Origin: CALVUJ01 sp045128835 | GTDB lineage: Bacteria; Bacillota_I; Bacilli_A; RFN20; DUOF01 | DNA: 64,000 nt | Direction: 5' to 3' | NCBI GenBank assembly: GCA_045128835.1 | Contig: JBGVRX010000026.1 | Location: 25,567-89,566, forward strand | Shown here: one piece after another, positions 15,681-25,302 of the stretch | How positions within the stretch are numbered: position 1 is the stretch's first letter | Layout of the letters: each line of letters begins with the position of its first letter | Made by a program: the position numbers and the translations under genes | Notes under the pieces: model-generated | What the model was told of the DNA's origin: nothing | What the model saw: only the letters and a program-made list of their open reading frames with translations | Databases searched by the model: none

Positions 15681-18600
15681 ACTTTACGATACTCCCCTTT
15701 AAACAATGAATATAAGTATAAATTGACTTGTTTATTTGAAATCTTCTCAATATAACTCTTATATCCATTCAATTGGTTAATATAAGCCTCATCATCAATG
15801 TTTGACAACTTATAATCAATAATATCAATATAGTCATCATATGCTATCATAAGGTCTATAAAACCATGCTTTTCATCATTACCTTCTTTATATATAAATT
15901 CATACTCTTTATAGACTTTACCCTCTTTAACATTCTTTAACAAATCGCACTTAAGGAATTTTCCTAATATTCTTTTATCGTTATCATCTAAAGAATATTT
16001 GTTAATGTCATCTTTTGCAAAATCCATCTTTTCTAAAACACCATGTAATCGATTACCTTTATTCATGATAGCGATAGTTTCTTCATTAATTAATTCATGT
16101 TGCTTTTTAGAAAAGCTACTTTCTTCAACAACACTATTATCAATCTTTATTTCTTTTAAAATCATTTTATCATTAGAATTACCTTTTAATGTTTTTAAAC
16201 TCTTAAAATACTTATATTGATCAGTTATATCATAATCTTGTAACTCAATATTCTTAAAATAATTAGATAAAGTATTTTGAGCATATTTTATTAAATCATA
16301 GAAACTTTTTGTTTCACTCATTCCTTCTTTAGGAGTTGTTTGATCACTGAAGTCTCCGACAATTATCATTTTTTCTTTTGCTCTAGATAGCGCTACATAT
16401 AATAACCTTATTTTTTCACTTATTTCTTCTTTATAATATTTATCAAAGTACAAATATTTACCGATATTTGTAAATTTTTCATTATTTATATAAAAAGGCA
16501 ATAAGATTCCATATTCATTATCATAAATAAACTTTTTCTTTGAATCAAATTCGCTAAATTTCTTATTAAATCCAGCAAAATAACAAATATTAAACTCTAA
16601 TCCTTTAGAACCATGAATAGTCATTATTTTAACTGAATTCATTGAATTTTTTCTAACAGGTAATTCTATTTTAAATTCTTTATCAATAACTGAATCAAAG
16701 TACTCTACTACTTGATTTAGATCATACCCTAAAGTATTTAAATCGGTCATTAAATCACTAATATAATGAATAATTGCGTTAATATCATCAATATCTCTAC
16801 ATTTACTAACCTTATAGAAAACATCAAGTTTATTAAGAAGATAATCATTAATTTGAATAATAGACAAGAATTCAAAATTATCTATCAATTCCTTTAAATC
16901 TTCATAAACAGTAGTCTCATAATACTTATTTTCATTAATAACATCAAACAAATAATCATCACTATATTCATATAAGAAACTTCTTGCTACAGACATGAAG
17001 GAATGCTTAAATTCACTATCAAATTCCTTTTTATAGAACTTAATAATTAACTTATAAATATTCTTAAAACATAAAAGTTCATCACTAAAAGTTAAGTTGC
17101 TATTCTTATAAGAACTCATAGGAATTTGTAAATATTCAAATACTTTTTGATACGTATCGAATGGTTCTTTTCTATCAATTAAGATAGTGATATCACCATA
17201 TTCTAACTTTCTTTGAACATTTTCATCCTTATCATACACCATATAATTATTCTCTATTTTATTAATGATATCTTTACCTATAATAAAAGCCTCAATCTCA
17301 TCTCTAGAATAATTAAAATCTTTATCTTTTACATAATTATATATCTCCAAACTATTAGATTGATTAGCAAACACATTATCATTATACGATAAATTGCCAA
17401 AAACAAATTCATGCCCTTTAGAGTAATTAACTCCCCCATATTCTCCATCCATAATCTTATTAAACAAGACATTAATGTCATCTAGCACTTCTTTCCTAGA
17501 TCTAAAATTACGCATTAAATTAATTACTTTACCCTTGCTAGTATCTTTAGAATAAGTATCATATTTATCAGAAAATATTCTTGGATTAGCGTTTCTAAAA
17601 CGATAAATAGATTGCTTGATATCTCCAACCATATAAACATTATTATTAGAAATATAACCAATTAATGTTTCTTGAATATCACTAGTATCTTGATATTCAT
17701 CTAACATTATTTCTTTAATACTATCTTTAATTTCTTTACAAATTGAAGGATTATCTTTTAATAAAATAATAGCTAATTTAGCAATATCAATAAACTCAAA
17801 CATTTCATTATCAAACTTAATTTTAGTTATCTTTTCATTAACTAACTTAAGAATATCTATTAATTCTTTCTCAAAAACTAAATTTTCTTTTAAAGAATTA
17901 ATAATTAACGCTTTCTTATCACAATCAATAAGTTTCTTAATTTGCTCTCTTACTGTACCCATCTTTTTCTTGTTTTTCAAGAAAGTTTCGTTAATATTTT
18001 TTGTTTTTCTAAACTTGCCTAAATTAAAGTTAATATTACTAGCAATTACATCAAAATCATTACTTTCAATCAAAACCTCTAAAGTTTTAGAAAACTCTTC
18101 AAACATCGCTTCATCTTCTTCACTTTCAAGAGTGTTTTCTATCTCATAATATAACTCTCTAAGTTTCTCCATTTCAGATAATATTTTAGCGTTGTAATCA
18201 TTCCATAACTTCTTAACTTTATCATCGTTTAAATAGTTTTCATATTCATTCAAAAACTTCTCTTTTTCAATGATTAAATCAAACTTTTCATTCAAATCAT
18301 AAATAAGGTCTTTAAAGTCCTCATCATCTTTCAAACAGAATTTATTTATTAGATAAACGAATTCATCTTTTTTATCTTTATATTTATCTTCCATTATTTC
18401 ATCAATAACTTTATATTTTTCTAATTTAAGTGCAGCGTCATTAACTATTTTTACACTACTAGAAACATTTAATAAATAATGGTATTTCTTTACTAAAGAC
18501 AAAGCAAAACTATCAAAAGTAGTAATATACGCACTATCCAACAAATCTAATTGTTCCTTTAAATCAGGTTCTTTTTTTATCGCTTTACGTATTCTTTGTT

Positions 18601-18796
18601 TCATTTCTGCAGCAGCGGCGTTTGTAAAAGTTAAAACTAGCAATTCATTTATATTAATTTTTTTATTTAATAAACTAATTACTCTTTGAGTTAATACGGC
18701 TGTTTTACCACTTCCTGCACCTGCACTAACTAAAATATTTTGCGTTTCACTTTTTATAGCGTCTTCTTGCTCTGGAGTCCATTTTTTACTGCTCAT
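15677..18796 (-). CDS. addA: AddA helicase-nuclease subunit
   Basis: UvrD-like helicase plus C-terminal RecB-type nuclease that processes double-strand breaks with AddB. It shows Walker A (VSAGAGSGKTAVL, near residue 25), motif II (MLDEYQDTS), QSIYRFRNA, TIHGSKGLEF and LLYVALSRAKEKM, and ends with a nuclease domain (HGFIDLMIAYDDYIDIIDYK). About 1039 aa, somewhat shorter than Bacillus AddA. Three in-frame starts exist; GGTGA five bases before the ATG at 18796 favours that one. It overlaps addB by 11 bp. Confidence 0.95.
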   Translation of the reverse strand: MSSKKWTPEQEDAIKSETQNILVSAGAGSGKTAVLTQRVISLLNKKININELLVLTFTNAAAAEMKQRIRKAIKKEPDLKEQLDLLDSAYITTFDSFALSLVKKYHYLLNVSSSVKIVNDAALKLEKYKVIDEIMEDKYKDKKDEFVYLINKFCLKDDEDFKDLIYDLNEKFDLIIEKEKFLNEYENYLNDDKVKKLWNDYNAKILSEMEKLRELYYEIENTLESEEDEAMFEEFSKTLEVLIESNDFDVIASNINFNLGKFRKTKNINETFLKNKKKMGTVREQIKKLIDCDKKALIINSLKENLVFEKELIDILKLVNEKITKIKFDNEMFEFIDIAKLAIILLKDNPSICKEIKDSIKEIMLDEYQDTSDIQETLIGYISNNNVYMVGDIKQSIYRFRNANPRIFSDKYDTYSKDTSKGKVINLMRNFRSRKEVLDDINVLFNKIMDGEYGGVNYSKGHEFVFGNLSYNDNVFANQSNSLEIYNYVKDKDFNYSRDEIEAFIIGKDIINKIENNYMVYDKDENVQRKLEYGDITILIDRKEPFDTYQKVFEYLQIPMSSYKNSNLTFSDELLCFKNIYKLIIKFYKKEFDSEFKHSFMSVARSFLYEYSDDYLFDVINENKYYETTVYEDLKELIDNFEFLSIIQINDYLLNKLDVFYKVSKCRDIDDINAIIHYISDLMTDLNTLGYDLNQVVEYFDSVIDKEFKIELPVRKNSMNSVKIMTIHGSKGLEFNICYFAGFNKKFSEFDSKKKFIYDNEYGILLPFYINNEKFTNIGKYLYFDKYYKEEISEKIRLLYVALSRAKEKMIIVGDFSDQTTPKEGMSETKSFYDLIKYAQNTLSNYFKNIELQDYDITDQYKYFKSLKTLKGNSNDKMILKEIKIDNSVVEESSFSKKQHELINEETIAIMNKGNRLHGVLEKMDFAKDDINKYSLDDNDKRILGKFLKCDLLKNVKEGKVYKEYEFIYKEGNDEKHGFIDLMIAYDDYIDIIDYKLSNIDDEAYINQLNGYKSYIEKISNKQVNLYLYSLFKGEYRKV

Positions 18797-21095
18797 CTTC
18801 ATCACCATCCTGTGAAATTATTACTGCATCTTTATATTTCTTATAGCAAATATCTTTGTATTTACAATACTCACATGAAATATTTTTACCATTTACTACT
18901 TTAGGATTTATTTTGAAATTACCTTCGATTATTAAATTAATAGCTTCATTAATTTTTTCTTCTATTGTATTTAAAATATTCTCATAATAAGCAGTATCAA
19001 AAACCTTGTTTGTATCTGATAAAGTGCCATCTTTTTTAACTTTTATTCCTTTAATAAAAGATTTATCATAACATGCTGTATCAATTCTTTTTATAATATT
19101 TAAATCATTATAAGTATAACCTTCTAACTTTATTTCTTCCTTAGTTACATCATCATCTAATATTTTTTGAAGATAGCACCCTACCAAGAAAACATCTGCA
19201 TAATCCTTGCTTTTACGCAACAAATACATATAAATAGCTAACTGCATATTTATACCATCTTTTAAATTATCAAAATTAATTTTAGGTTTACCTGTTTTAT
19301 AATCTACTACATATGCAAAAGAATTATCTTCAGTAAGCATAACCTTATCAAGAGTTCCTTTTAATATAACAGATGCAGTACTTTTAACATCTATTATTAT
19401 CTCTCTTTCACATATTGCTTCTTTAAATTCACTGTTACTTAATTGATCCTGTATTAACTCAATATCTCTTTTTAATTCTTCTTTTAATTTAATTAATAAT
19501 ACTTCTTCTTTATTAGTTAAAACTCTACCCTTAAGGGCCTCATTGTATTCCTTTTCAAAATCAAAGTTTTTGTTATATATTTTAGATAAAACTTTATGAT
19601 AAACTTTACCAATGTATATAGCAAAAGTATCTGTATCTTCCTTTAAAATATTGTTTAAATAGTATTTAAAATTACATTTATAAAATTCATCCAAACTAGT
19701 ATAAGATAAAACTATTTGATTATTTTTCATTTTAATATATTTGTTATTTTCAATACCTTTGTAACTATTATCATAACTATCGTATCTTTCTTTACCATAT
19801 GTATTATATAAACTAAATAATTTAGGATTCTTATAAGAAAATTTATAAAATTCATCTAAATACTTAGAAAGTTTAACCTCATCATATTTCTTGGAATAAG
19901 AAACATTAGAGTCATTAAGAACATTATCACGAACAGTTCCATTTATATCATCAGCAATTGTACTTACTAAGTATGAGTTAAAATAATCTTTTAATTTATA
20001 AGTTATAAGTATATTTTTAGCATTATTTAGCTTATTTATATGATAAGTTTTTATATTCTTATTAATCTCATTACTTGTACTAAAGCCTAATGATTTTTTT
20101 ATATTATCGCTTAAGTAATCTTCATCTTTATAAAACTTAGGAAATCTATTATTAAAACCTATTAGAAAGTAATAGTTATCTTCATTAAAAATCTCTTCCA
20201 CTTTGATGCATTCAACACAATTATTTAGCTTATTTTTTTTAATATTTGTCTTTTTAAGTCCTTGAATGATATATTCAATATCACTAGAATAATCACTAAT
20301 AAAATAATAATTATTCAAACATTGAATAACCTTATTATAAATATCAATATTCAAATCACGTTCTTTTAATAAATTTAAAGATTCCTCAACATTATTAGTT
20401 TCTATTAAAGTTTTTATAAATTTTTTAATGATATTTAAATCAAACAAAGATGTTGTCTTATTTAAATTAATAGGTAAATTATAAAACTTAAAAATCTTAT
20501 CAATTATATTAGTGTATTCATCACTTACATTAACTAATTTAATACTATTGATGTCTACTCCTGAAGTTACTAAATCTCCTATTTTATTAGCAACAAATTC
20601 TACTTCATCTTCAATAAAATTAAACTCTAATATTTCTTTTTTATCACTATTAGAAGCACAAATAAACTCAATATTATCAAGCAAAGAAAAAATCTTATCA
20701 TTAATGAAATTAGTCTTTCCATAAGTTGTAACAATGTTTTTAGAATTTAACCAATTCAAAAAGTTTTCATTATAAATTAGCAAATCATTATTATCTAAAT
20801 ATTCTTTCATTTCTTTAATTTTGCTAGTCTTTTCACTTTCAATATAAGAATCATTTATATAATACATGTTTTGAATCATTAATAAAGCATTAGAATACGT
20901 TAAATTATATTCTTTTGCTAAAAAATAAATAGTTTTCTCATTATAATCAAAGAAGATCTTCTTTTTTAATTCTTCTACTGTATAAAAAGATAAATCTAGA
21001 AGCAATTTATTTGAAGAAACATATAAAAGAATTTCCTTTTTTATATTATTAGGAACTATAAAACATGTATTATCTTTTAAATACTTTTTATACAT
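18786..21095 (-). CDS. addB: AddB/RexB-like nuclease subunit, short form
   Basis: Partner of AddA. The C-terminal nuclease domain is clear: LDEFYKCNFKYYL supplies the first iron-sulphur cysteine, VVDYKTGKPK the catalytic Asp/Lys pair, and CEYCKYKDICY the other three cysteines. The N-terminus has no Walker A motif (it reads CFIVPNNIKKEIL) and the protein is 769 aa, against about 1170 for B. subtilis AddB. This matches the ATPase-dead RexB arrangement more than classic AddB. It is the first gene of the addB-addA-nadD2-pncC run. Confidence 0.85.
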   Translation of the reverse strand: MYKKYLKDNTCFIVPNNIKKEILLYVSSNKLLLDLSFYTVEELKKKIFFDYNEKTIYFLAKEYNLTYSNALLMIQNMYYINDSYIESEKTSKIKEMKEYLDNNDLLIYNENFLNWLNSKNIVTTYGKTNFINDKIFSLLDNIEFICASNSDKKEILEFNFIEDEVEFVANKIGDLVTSGVDINSIKLVNVSDEYTNIIDKIFKFYNLPINLNKTTSLFDLNIIKKFIKTLIETNNVEESLNLLKERDLNIDIYNKVIQCLNNYYFISDYSSDIEYIIQGLKKTNIKKNKLNNCVECIKVEEIFNEDNYYFLIGFNNRFPKFYKDEDYLSDNIKKSLGFSTSNEINKNIKTYHINKLNNAKNILITYKLKDYFNSYLVSTIADDINGTVRDNVLNDSNVSYSKKYDEVKLSKYLDEFYKFSYKNPKLFSLYNTYGKERYDSYDNSYKGIENNKYIKMKNNQIVLSYTSLDEFYKCNFKYYLNNILKEDTDTFAIYIGKVYHKVLSKIYNKNFDFEKEYNEALKGRVLTNKEEVLLIKLKEELKRDIELIQDQLSNSEFKEAICEREIIIDVKSTASVILKGTLDKVMLTEDNSFAYVVDYKTGKPKINFDNLKDGINMQLAIYMYLLRKSKDYADVFLVGCYLQKILDDDVTKEEIKLEGYTYNDLNIIKRIDTACYDKSFIKGIKVKKDGTLSDTNKVFDTAYYENILNTIEEKINEAINLIIEGNFKINPKVVNGKNISCEYCKYKDICYKKYKDAVIISQDGDEDEQ

Positions 21096-21163
21096 AAAAT
21101 CACCACTTAAATTATAGCAAATTTAAGCATAAATAGATATCTAAAATTCATCTTTTTGAAACT

Positions 21164-21190
21164 AAAAAAGGAACTGAAATTCCAGTTCCT
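21164..21190 (-). terminator. Intrinsic terminator of spoIVB
   Basis: On the - strand AGGAACTG pairs with CAGTTCCT, followed by six T residues. Confidence 0.8.
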
Positions 21191-21198
21191 CATTACAC

Positions 21199-22218
21199 TT
21201 AATTTCTTAAGCTATCAGACTCTTCAAGCATCCATTCAATAAAAATACCATACCCATAATCTACATTATCTACTAAAACATGTGTTACGGCACCAATAAT
21301 TTTATTGTTTTGAATAATTGGAGATCCGCTCATTCCCGCTACAATGCCATTTGTTATATTTAAAAGCCTCTTATCTACTATTTTAAAAGAAATACCTTTT
21401 ATACTCTGTTTATCTTGGTCTTTTAAACTCACAATTTCTATATCAAACTTCTCTACTTTGTCTCCATGGATAACTGTCCATATTTGAGCCTTACCAAGTT
21501 CAACATCTTCTTTTTCTCCAACTTCTAAAGTAACATAATCATCAACATTTACATTATATGTCCCATAAATGCCATAATCATTGTTTTTTATTACTTCACC
21601 AAGTATTTCCTCTTCATTTATGGATGCTATTTTTTCTCCTGGTTTACCATCTTTACTCTTTCTAATAAGAGTTACATCACTTGAATAAATAGTTCCAAAA
21701 GACAAATCAATGCTCGGGCTATAACTAGCATCATTCATCTCGTGTCCTAAAGCTCCATAAGTTCCTTTTTCTTCATCATAATAGGTAATTGTGCCTATTC
21801 CTAATAACCTCTCTTTAATGAATAATCCAGTTTTTATATTACCATATTCATCACGTATTAATTTTAGGGTTTTGGTGTAAGTTTTACCATCTCTAATAAC
21901 CTTTATTTCAGCACTATCTTTATTAGCGTATTTATCTTTTAAAATAGTTACAAGATCATTTAATGAATTAACACTATCTTCTCCTACACTAATAATTAAA
22001 TCACCTTTTCTTAAGTCACTATTGCTTTTAGGATTATATATTTTTTTATCTTCTTTTACATCATATGTACCTGATATTAATAGCCCATTACTCCTGAGTT
22101 CAATTCCAATGTTTTGACCACCCACAATAACTTCTCGTGCAGATATGATCGTTGGTGAAGTAACTGCCATAAAAAAGGTTAACAATAATGTAAGTAATCT
22201 ACTTTTTTTTGGCATCAT
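21199..22218 (-). CDS. spoIVB: Stage IV sporulation signalling serine protease SpoIVB
   Basis: Forespore-secreted protease that triggers pro-sigma-K processing. It has an N-terminal signal/anchor (residues 6-27, ending SAREVI), a PDZ domain (about 50-115, LRKGDLIISVGEDSVNSL) and an S55-type peptidase domain with His in GALGHEMND and Ser in GMSGSPIIQNNKIIGAVTHVL. At 339 aa it is somewhat shorter than the Bacillus protein. AAAGGAG precedes two adjacent ATG codons. It follows recN as in B. subtilis, but spo0A, normally next, is elsewhere in this window. Confidence 0.93.
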   Translation of the reverse strand: MMPKKSRLLTLLLTFFMAVTSPTIISAREVIVGGQNIGIELRSNGLLISGTYDVKEDKKIYNPKSNSDLRKGDLIISVGEDSVNSLNDLVTILKDKYANKDSAEIKVIRDGKTYTKTLKLIRDEYGNIKTGLFIKERLLGIGTITYYDEEKGTYGALGHEMNDASYSPSIDLSFGTIYSSDVTLIRKSKDGKPGEKIASINEEEILGEVIKNNDYGIYGTYNVNVDDYVTLEVGEKEDVELGKAQIWTVIHGDKVEKFDIEIVSLKDQDKQSIKGISFKIVDKRLLNITNGIVAGMSGSPIIQNNKIIGAVTHVLVDNVDYGYGIFIEWMLEESDSLRN

Positions 22219-22302
22219 ATTCTCCTTTCAAAAAAAGGATAAGCAAGATTACATAATTATTTTTAACCTTAATTTTATTTTAAAACTTACATATTTTTAC
22301 TT

Positions 22303-23946
22303 TTAATTATTTTTATATAATAATTCTTTAGCATTATCAATAAACGCATCAGATGGCAAATCACTACCACTTAAAATCTTAGCTAATTCATATATTTTTT
22401 CGTTCTTATCTAATAATTTAACAAAAGATTTTGTTTTGTTATTCATGACAGTTTTATATACGTAATAGAAGTTATCTGCGAATGCTATAACTTGAGGTAA
22501 GTGAGAAATAACTAGTGTTTGATATTTTTTAGATAATGTTTTAATCTTTTCTCCTACACTTGTAGCAACCTTGCCGCTTACACCACTATCAACCTCATCA
22601 AAGATAGCTAACGATATATCAAAGATATCATTAAATACAACATTTAATCCTAATGTTAATCTAGAAGTTTCTCCTCCACTTGCTACGACACTTAAAGGTT
22701 TTAAATTTTCTCCAACATTCGTAGATATTAAGAATTCAACCCTATCTTTTCCTGTTTTATTAAACTCTACATCTTTAAAATCTACTTTAAATACAGTTTT
22801 ATCTAAATATAAATCTTTAAGCTCTTTTTCAATGCATTTCTCAAGTTTTGAAGCAACACTCTTTCTTTTATCGGATAAAGTTGAAGCAACACTTAAAACC
22901 TTGTTCTTGGCTTCTTCAATTTCTTTTTCTAACTTAGATAAAACATACTCTCTATTATCAAATAAATCTATCTTAGTTTGATATTCACTTTTAGCTTTTT
23001 CTATCTCTTCAAAAGTATTACCGTATTTTCTTTTTAATTTATTAATTTTGTACAATCTATCTTCTATATATGAAAGCCTAGATTCATCAATATCTAAAGA
23101 ATTAAAAGTAGACTTTAAACCACTAGTAATATCTTTACTATTTTCATATAATTCGATTATTTTCTCTTCAAATTCTGCAAAAGAAGGATCATCACTAACA
23201 TTACTTACAAATCGCTTTACTTCGTATAGTAGTTCATTAATTCCTCTTTCACCATCTAGCATACTAATCGCACCATTAACATTAGTGCTTAACTTATTAA
23301 ATTTAGATATTCTTGAAGCTTCTAACTCTAATTCTTCAATCTCATTTTCTTTTACATCAATACTTAAAATTTCATCTAATTGATATTTTAAATAATCGAT
23401 ATCTTCATTAGTATTCATACTCTTTAATTCATTATATTTGCTTATTTTTTCATTGTATTCTTTATATAAAACATCATACTCATCTTTAATATTAGAAAGA
23501 TCACTTCCTGCAAATTTATCTAGTAATCCAAGATGATATTTACTGTCCAATAAGTAAAATAAATCATGTTGAGAATGAAGATTAACTTTCTTTCCTAAAG
23601 TATTCTTTAAAGTATTCATATTAACGGTAATACCATTTATTTTACAAATATTATTACCTTCACTATTAATAATTCTTGTAAAAGTAAATAGGTTTCCATT
23701 ATCTTTATATTCCTCTAATTCTTCGTTAATTGTATCAAACTCTATTAAAGCCTCTACGAATGCTCTAGTTTCTCCAAATCTTATTTTGCTATTATTAGCC
23801 CTTTCTCCAATTAAAAGCGAAAAAGCATCAATTATAATCGATTTACCAGCACCCGTTTCACCCAAGAAAACACTCATACCTTTTTCAAATGAGATATTTA
23901 AATCTTCTATAATTGCAAAATTCTTAATTGTAAGTTCTTTAAGCAT
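22303..23946 (-). CDS. recN: DNA repair ATPase RecN
   Basis: SMC-like protein that gathers broken DNA ends. Walker A is FLGETGAGKSIIIDAF near residue 30. A long coiled coil follows (about 150-360), then the ABC signature ASGGETSRL and Walker B AIFDEVDSGVSG. At 547 aa it is normal length. It lies between the nudix/tlyA genes and spoIVB, the standard Firmicutes order except that the arginine repressor gene usually found before recN is missing. Confidence 0.95.
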   Translation of the reverse strand: MLKELTIKNFAIIEDLNISFEKGMSVFLGETGAGKSIIIDAFSLLIGERANNSKIRFGETRAFVEALIEFDTINEELEEYKDNGNLFTFTRIINSEGNNICKINGITVNMNTLKNTLGKKVNLHSQHDLFYLLDSKYHLGLLDKFAGSDLSNIKDEYDVLYKEYNEKISKYNELKSMNTNEDIDYLKYQLDEILSIDVKENEIEELELEASRISKFNKLSTNVNGAISMLDGERGINELLYEVKRFVSNVSDDPSFAEFEEKIIELYENSKDITSGLKSTFNSLDIDESRLSYIEDRLYKINKLKRKYGNTFEEIEKAKSEYQTKIDLFDNREYVLSKLEKEIEEAKNKVLSVASTLSDKRKSVASKLEKCIEKELKDLYLDKTVFKVDFKDVEFNKTGKDRVEFLISTNVGENLKPLSVVASGGETSRLTLGLNVVFNDIFDISLAIFDEVDSGVSGKVATSVGEKIKTLSKKYQTLVISHLPQVIAFADNFYYVYKTVMNNKTKSFVKLLDKNEKIYELAKILSGSDLPSDAFIDNAKELLYKNN

Positions 23947-24002
23947 CTAATCACCCCAATAACATCTATACATATAATATCAAAAAAATAACAAATTAAA
24001 AA

Positions 24003-24497
24003 CTAGAAACTTTCTATTTGATCATTATAAATAACTAACGGTAAGAACTCTTTATCATTAATCATCTGAATAATTTCATCTTTACTAACTAGTTTAGCGT
24101 TCTTATTCTTACCTTTTTCATATCGTATATCACTTAAATCAAACTTTAACTTAAAGATAAACACATCACATATTTCAGGATATTTACAAGTGTCATTTAC
24201 AACGCTAAATTTCTTCAACAAATTACTCGCATCTACAGTTAGACCACTTTCTTCTTTAACTTCCCTTACAATAGCCATAAAAGAGTCTTCTTCTCCATCT
24301 ACTCCTCCAGCGATTGGTTCATAAAAATTAGGAAATATTTTCTTTGTTTCATCTCTTTGAAAAATCAAATATTTATCTTCACATTTAATCCAAGCATGTA
24401 CAGATAAATGAAATTCTCCTTTTAACAAAAGAGAATCTCTTTCTACTGTTTTATTTAAAGGATTTCTATCTTTATCATATAAAAACCATTTTTCCAT
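24003..24497 (-). CDS. Nudix hydrolase
   Basis: A 164-aa Nudix protein with the box GGVDGEEDSFMAIVREVKEESGL (positions of the G-x5-E-x7-REVxEExG residues are all filled). The N-terminal part (EKWFLYDKDRNPL...FHLSVHAWI) resembles the YfcD/IPP-isomerase-like Nudix group. GGTGA before the ATG at 24497 sets the start; the frame upstream to 24563 overlaps tlyA. It occupies the place where the arginine repressor gene lies in Bacillus. The substrate is unknown. Confidence 0.8.
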   Translation of the reverse strand: MEKWFLYDKDRNPLNKTVERDSLLLKGEFHLSVHAWIKCEDKYLIFQRDETKKIFPNFYEPIAGGVDGEEDSFMAIVREVKEESGLTVDASNLLKKFSVVNDTCKYPEICDVFIFKLKFDLSDIRYEKGKNKNAKLVSKDEIIQMINDKEFLPLVIYNDQIESF

Positions 24498-24507
24498 AGA
24501 ATCACCA

Positions 24508-25302
24508 TTATTTTTCAAAAGCTTTACTAATAATTTCTTTGATGTTTTCATTATTAACATCAAATTTATTAAAACTAAATAACCCTAAATATTCAATATT
24601 ACCTGATTTATCTCCTTTAATTGGAGAAAAATCCAATTTATTTAAATGTAAATCATACTTATTCGCAGCATCTATTACATTCTTTATTACTTGAAAATGA
24701 AGTTTAGGATTATTTACTACTCCATTCTTGTTATGTTCCTTCTTACTAGTCTCAAATTGAGGTTTTATAAGAGTCATCATACATTTATCATTTTCAATAA
24801 CTTTACTAGCATTTTCAAAGATATATGATAAAGATATAAAAGAAACATCAACGACAATTAAGTCAATCTTATAACCTTTGAATTCTTCTATATTAATTGT
24901 CCTAAAATTAGTTTTTTCTAATGATACAACCTTATCATTAACTCTTAACGAATCATGCAATTGGTTTTCTCCAACATCAAGAGCATACACCTTTTTCGCA
25001 CCATTTTGTAAAGAACAATCAGTAAATCCTCCAGTACTTGCCCCTATATCTAAAACAGTTTTATCTTTTAAATCTAGATTGAAGACTTTAATAGCTTTTT
25101 CTAACTTTAAGCCACCTCTAGAAACATAAGGAAGACTAACAGAAACAATTTCAATTTTAGCATTTTCATCTACTTTATGAGACGAATTATTTATAATAAC
25201 ACCGTTAACTTTAACATCATTACTCTCAATAGCGTTTTGAGCCTTATTTCTAGTTTCATAAAATCCCTTATTAACTAAAAATACATCTAATCTCTCTTTC
25301 AT
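24508..25302 (-). CDS. tlyA: TlyA-family rRNA 2'-O-methyltransferase / hemolysin-like
   Basis: A 264-aa protein with an N-terminal S4 RNA-binding domain (ERLDVFLVNKGFYETRNKAQNAIES) and an FtsJ-like methyltransferase domain (YVSRGGLKLEKAI, VLDIGASTGGFTDCSLQNGA, DLIVVDVSFISL, LIKPQFE). It corresponds to B. subtilis YqxC. It abuts rel (its first base is the last base of the rel stop) and is followed by the Nudix gene. Confidence 0.9.
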   Translation of the reverse strand: MKERLDVFLVNKGFYETRNKAQNAIESNDVKVNGVIINNSSHKVDENAKIEIVSVSLPYVSRGGLKLEKAIKVFNLDLKDKTVLDIGASTGGFTDCSLQNGAKKVYALDVGENQLHDSLRVNDKVVSLEKTNFRTINIEEFKGYKIDLIVVDVSFISLSYIFENASKVIENDKCMMTLIKPQFETSKKEHNKNGVVNNPKLHFQVIKNVIDAANKYDLHLNKLDFSPIKGDKSGNIEYLGLFSFNKFDVNNENIKEIISKAFEK

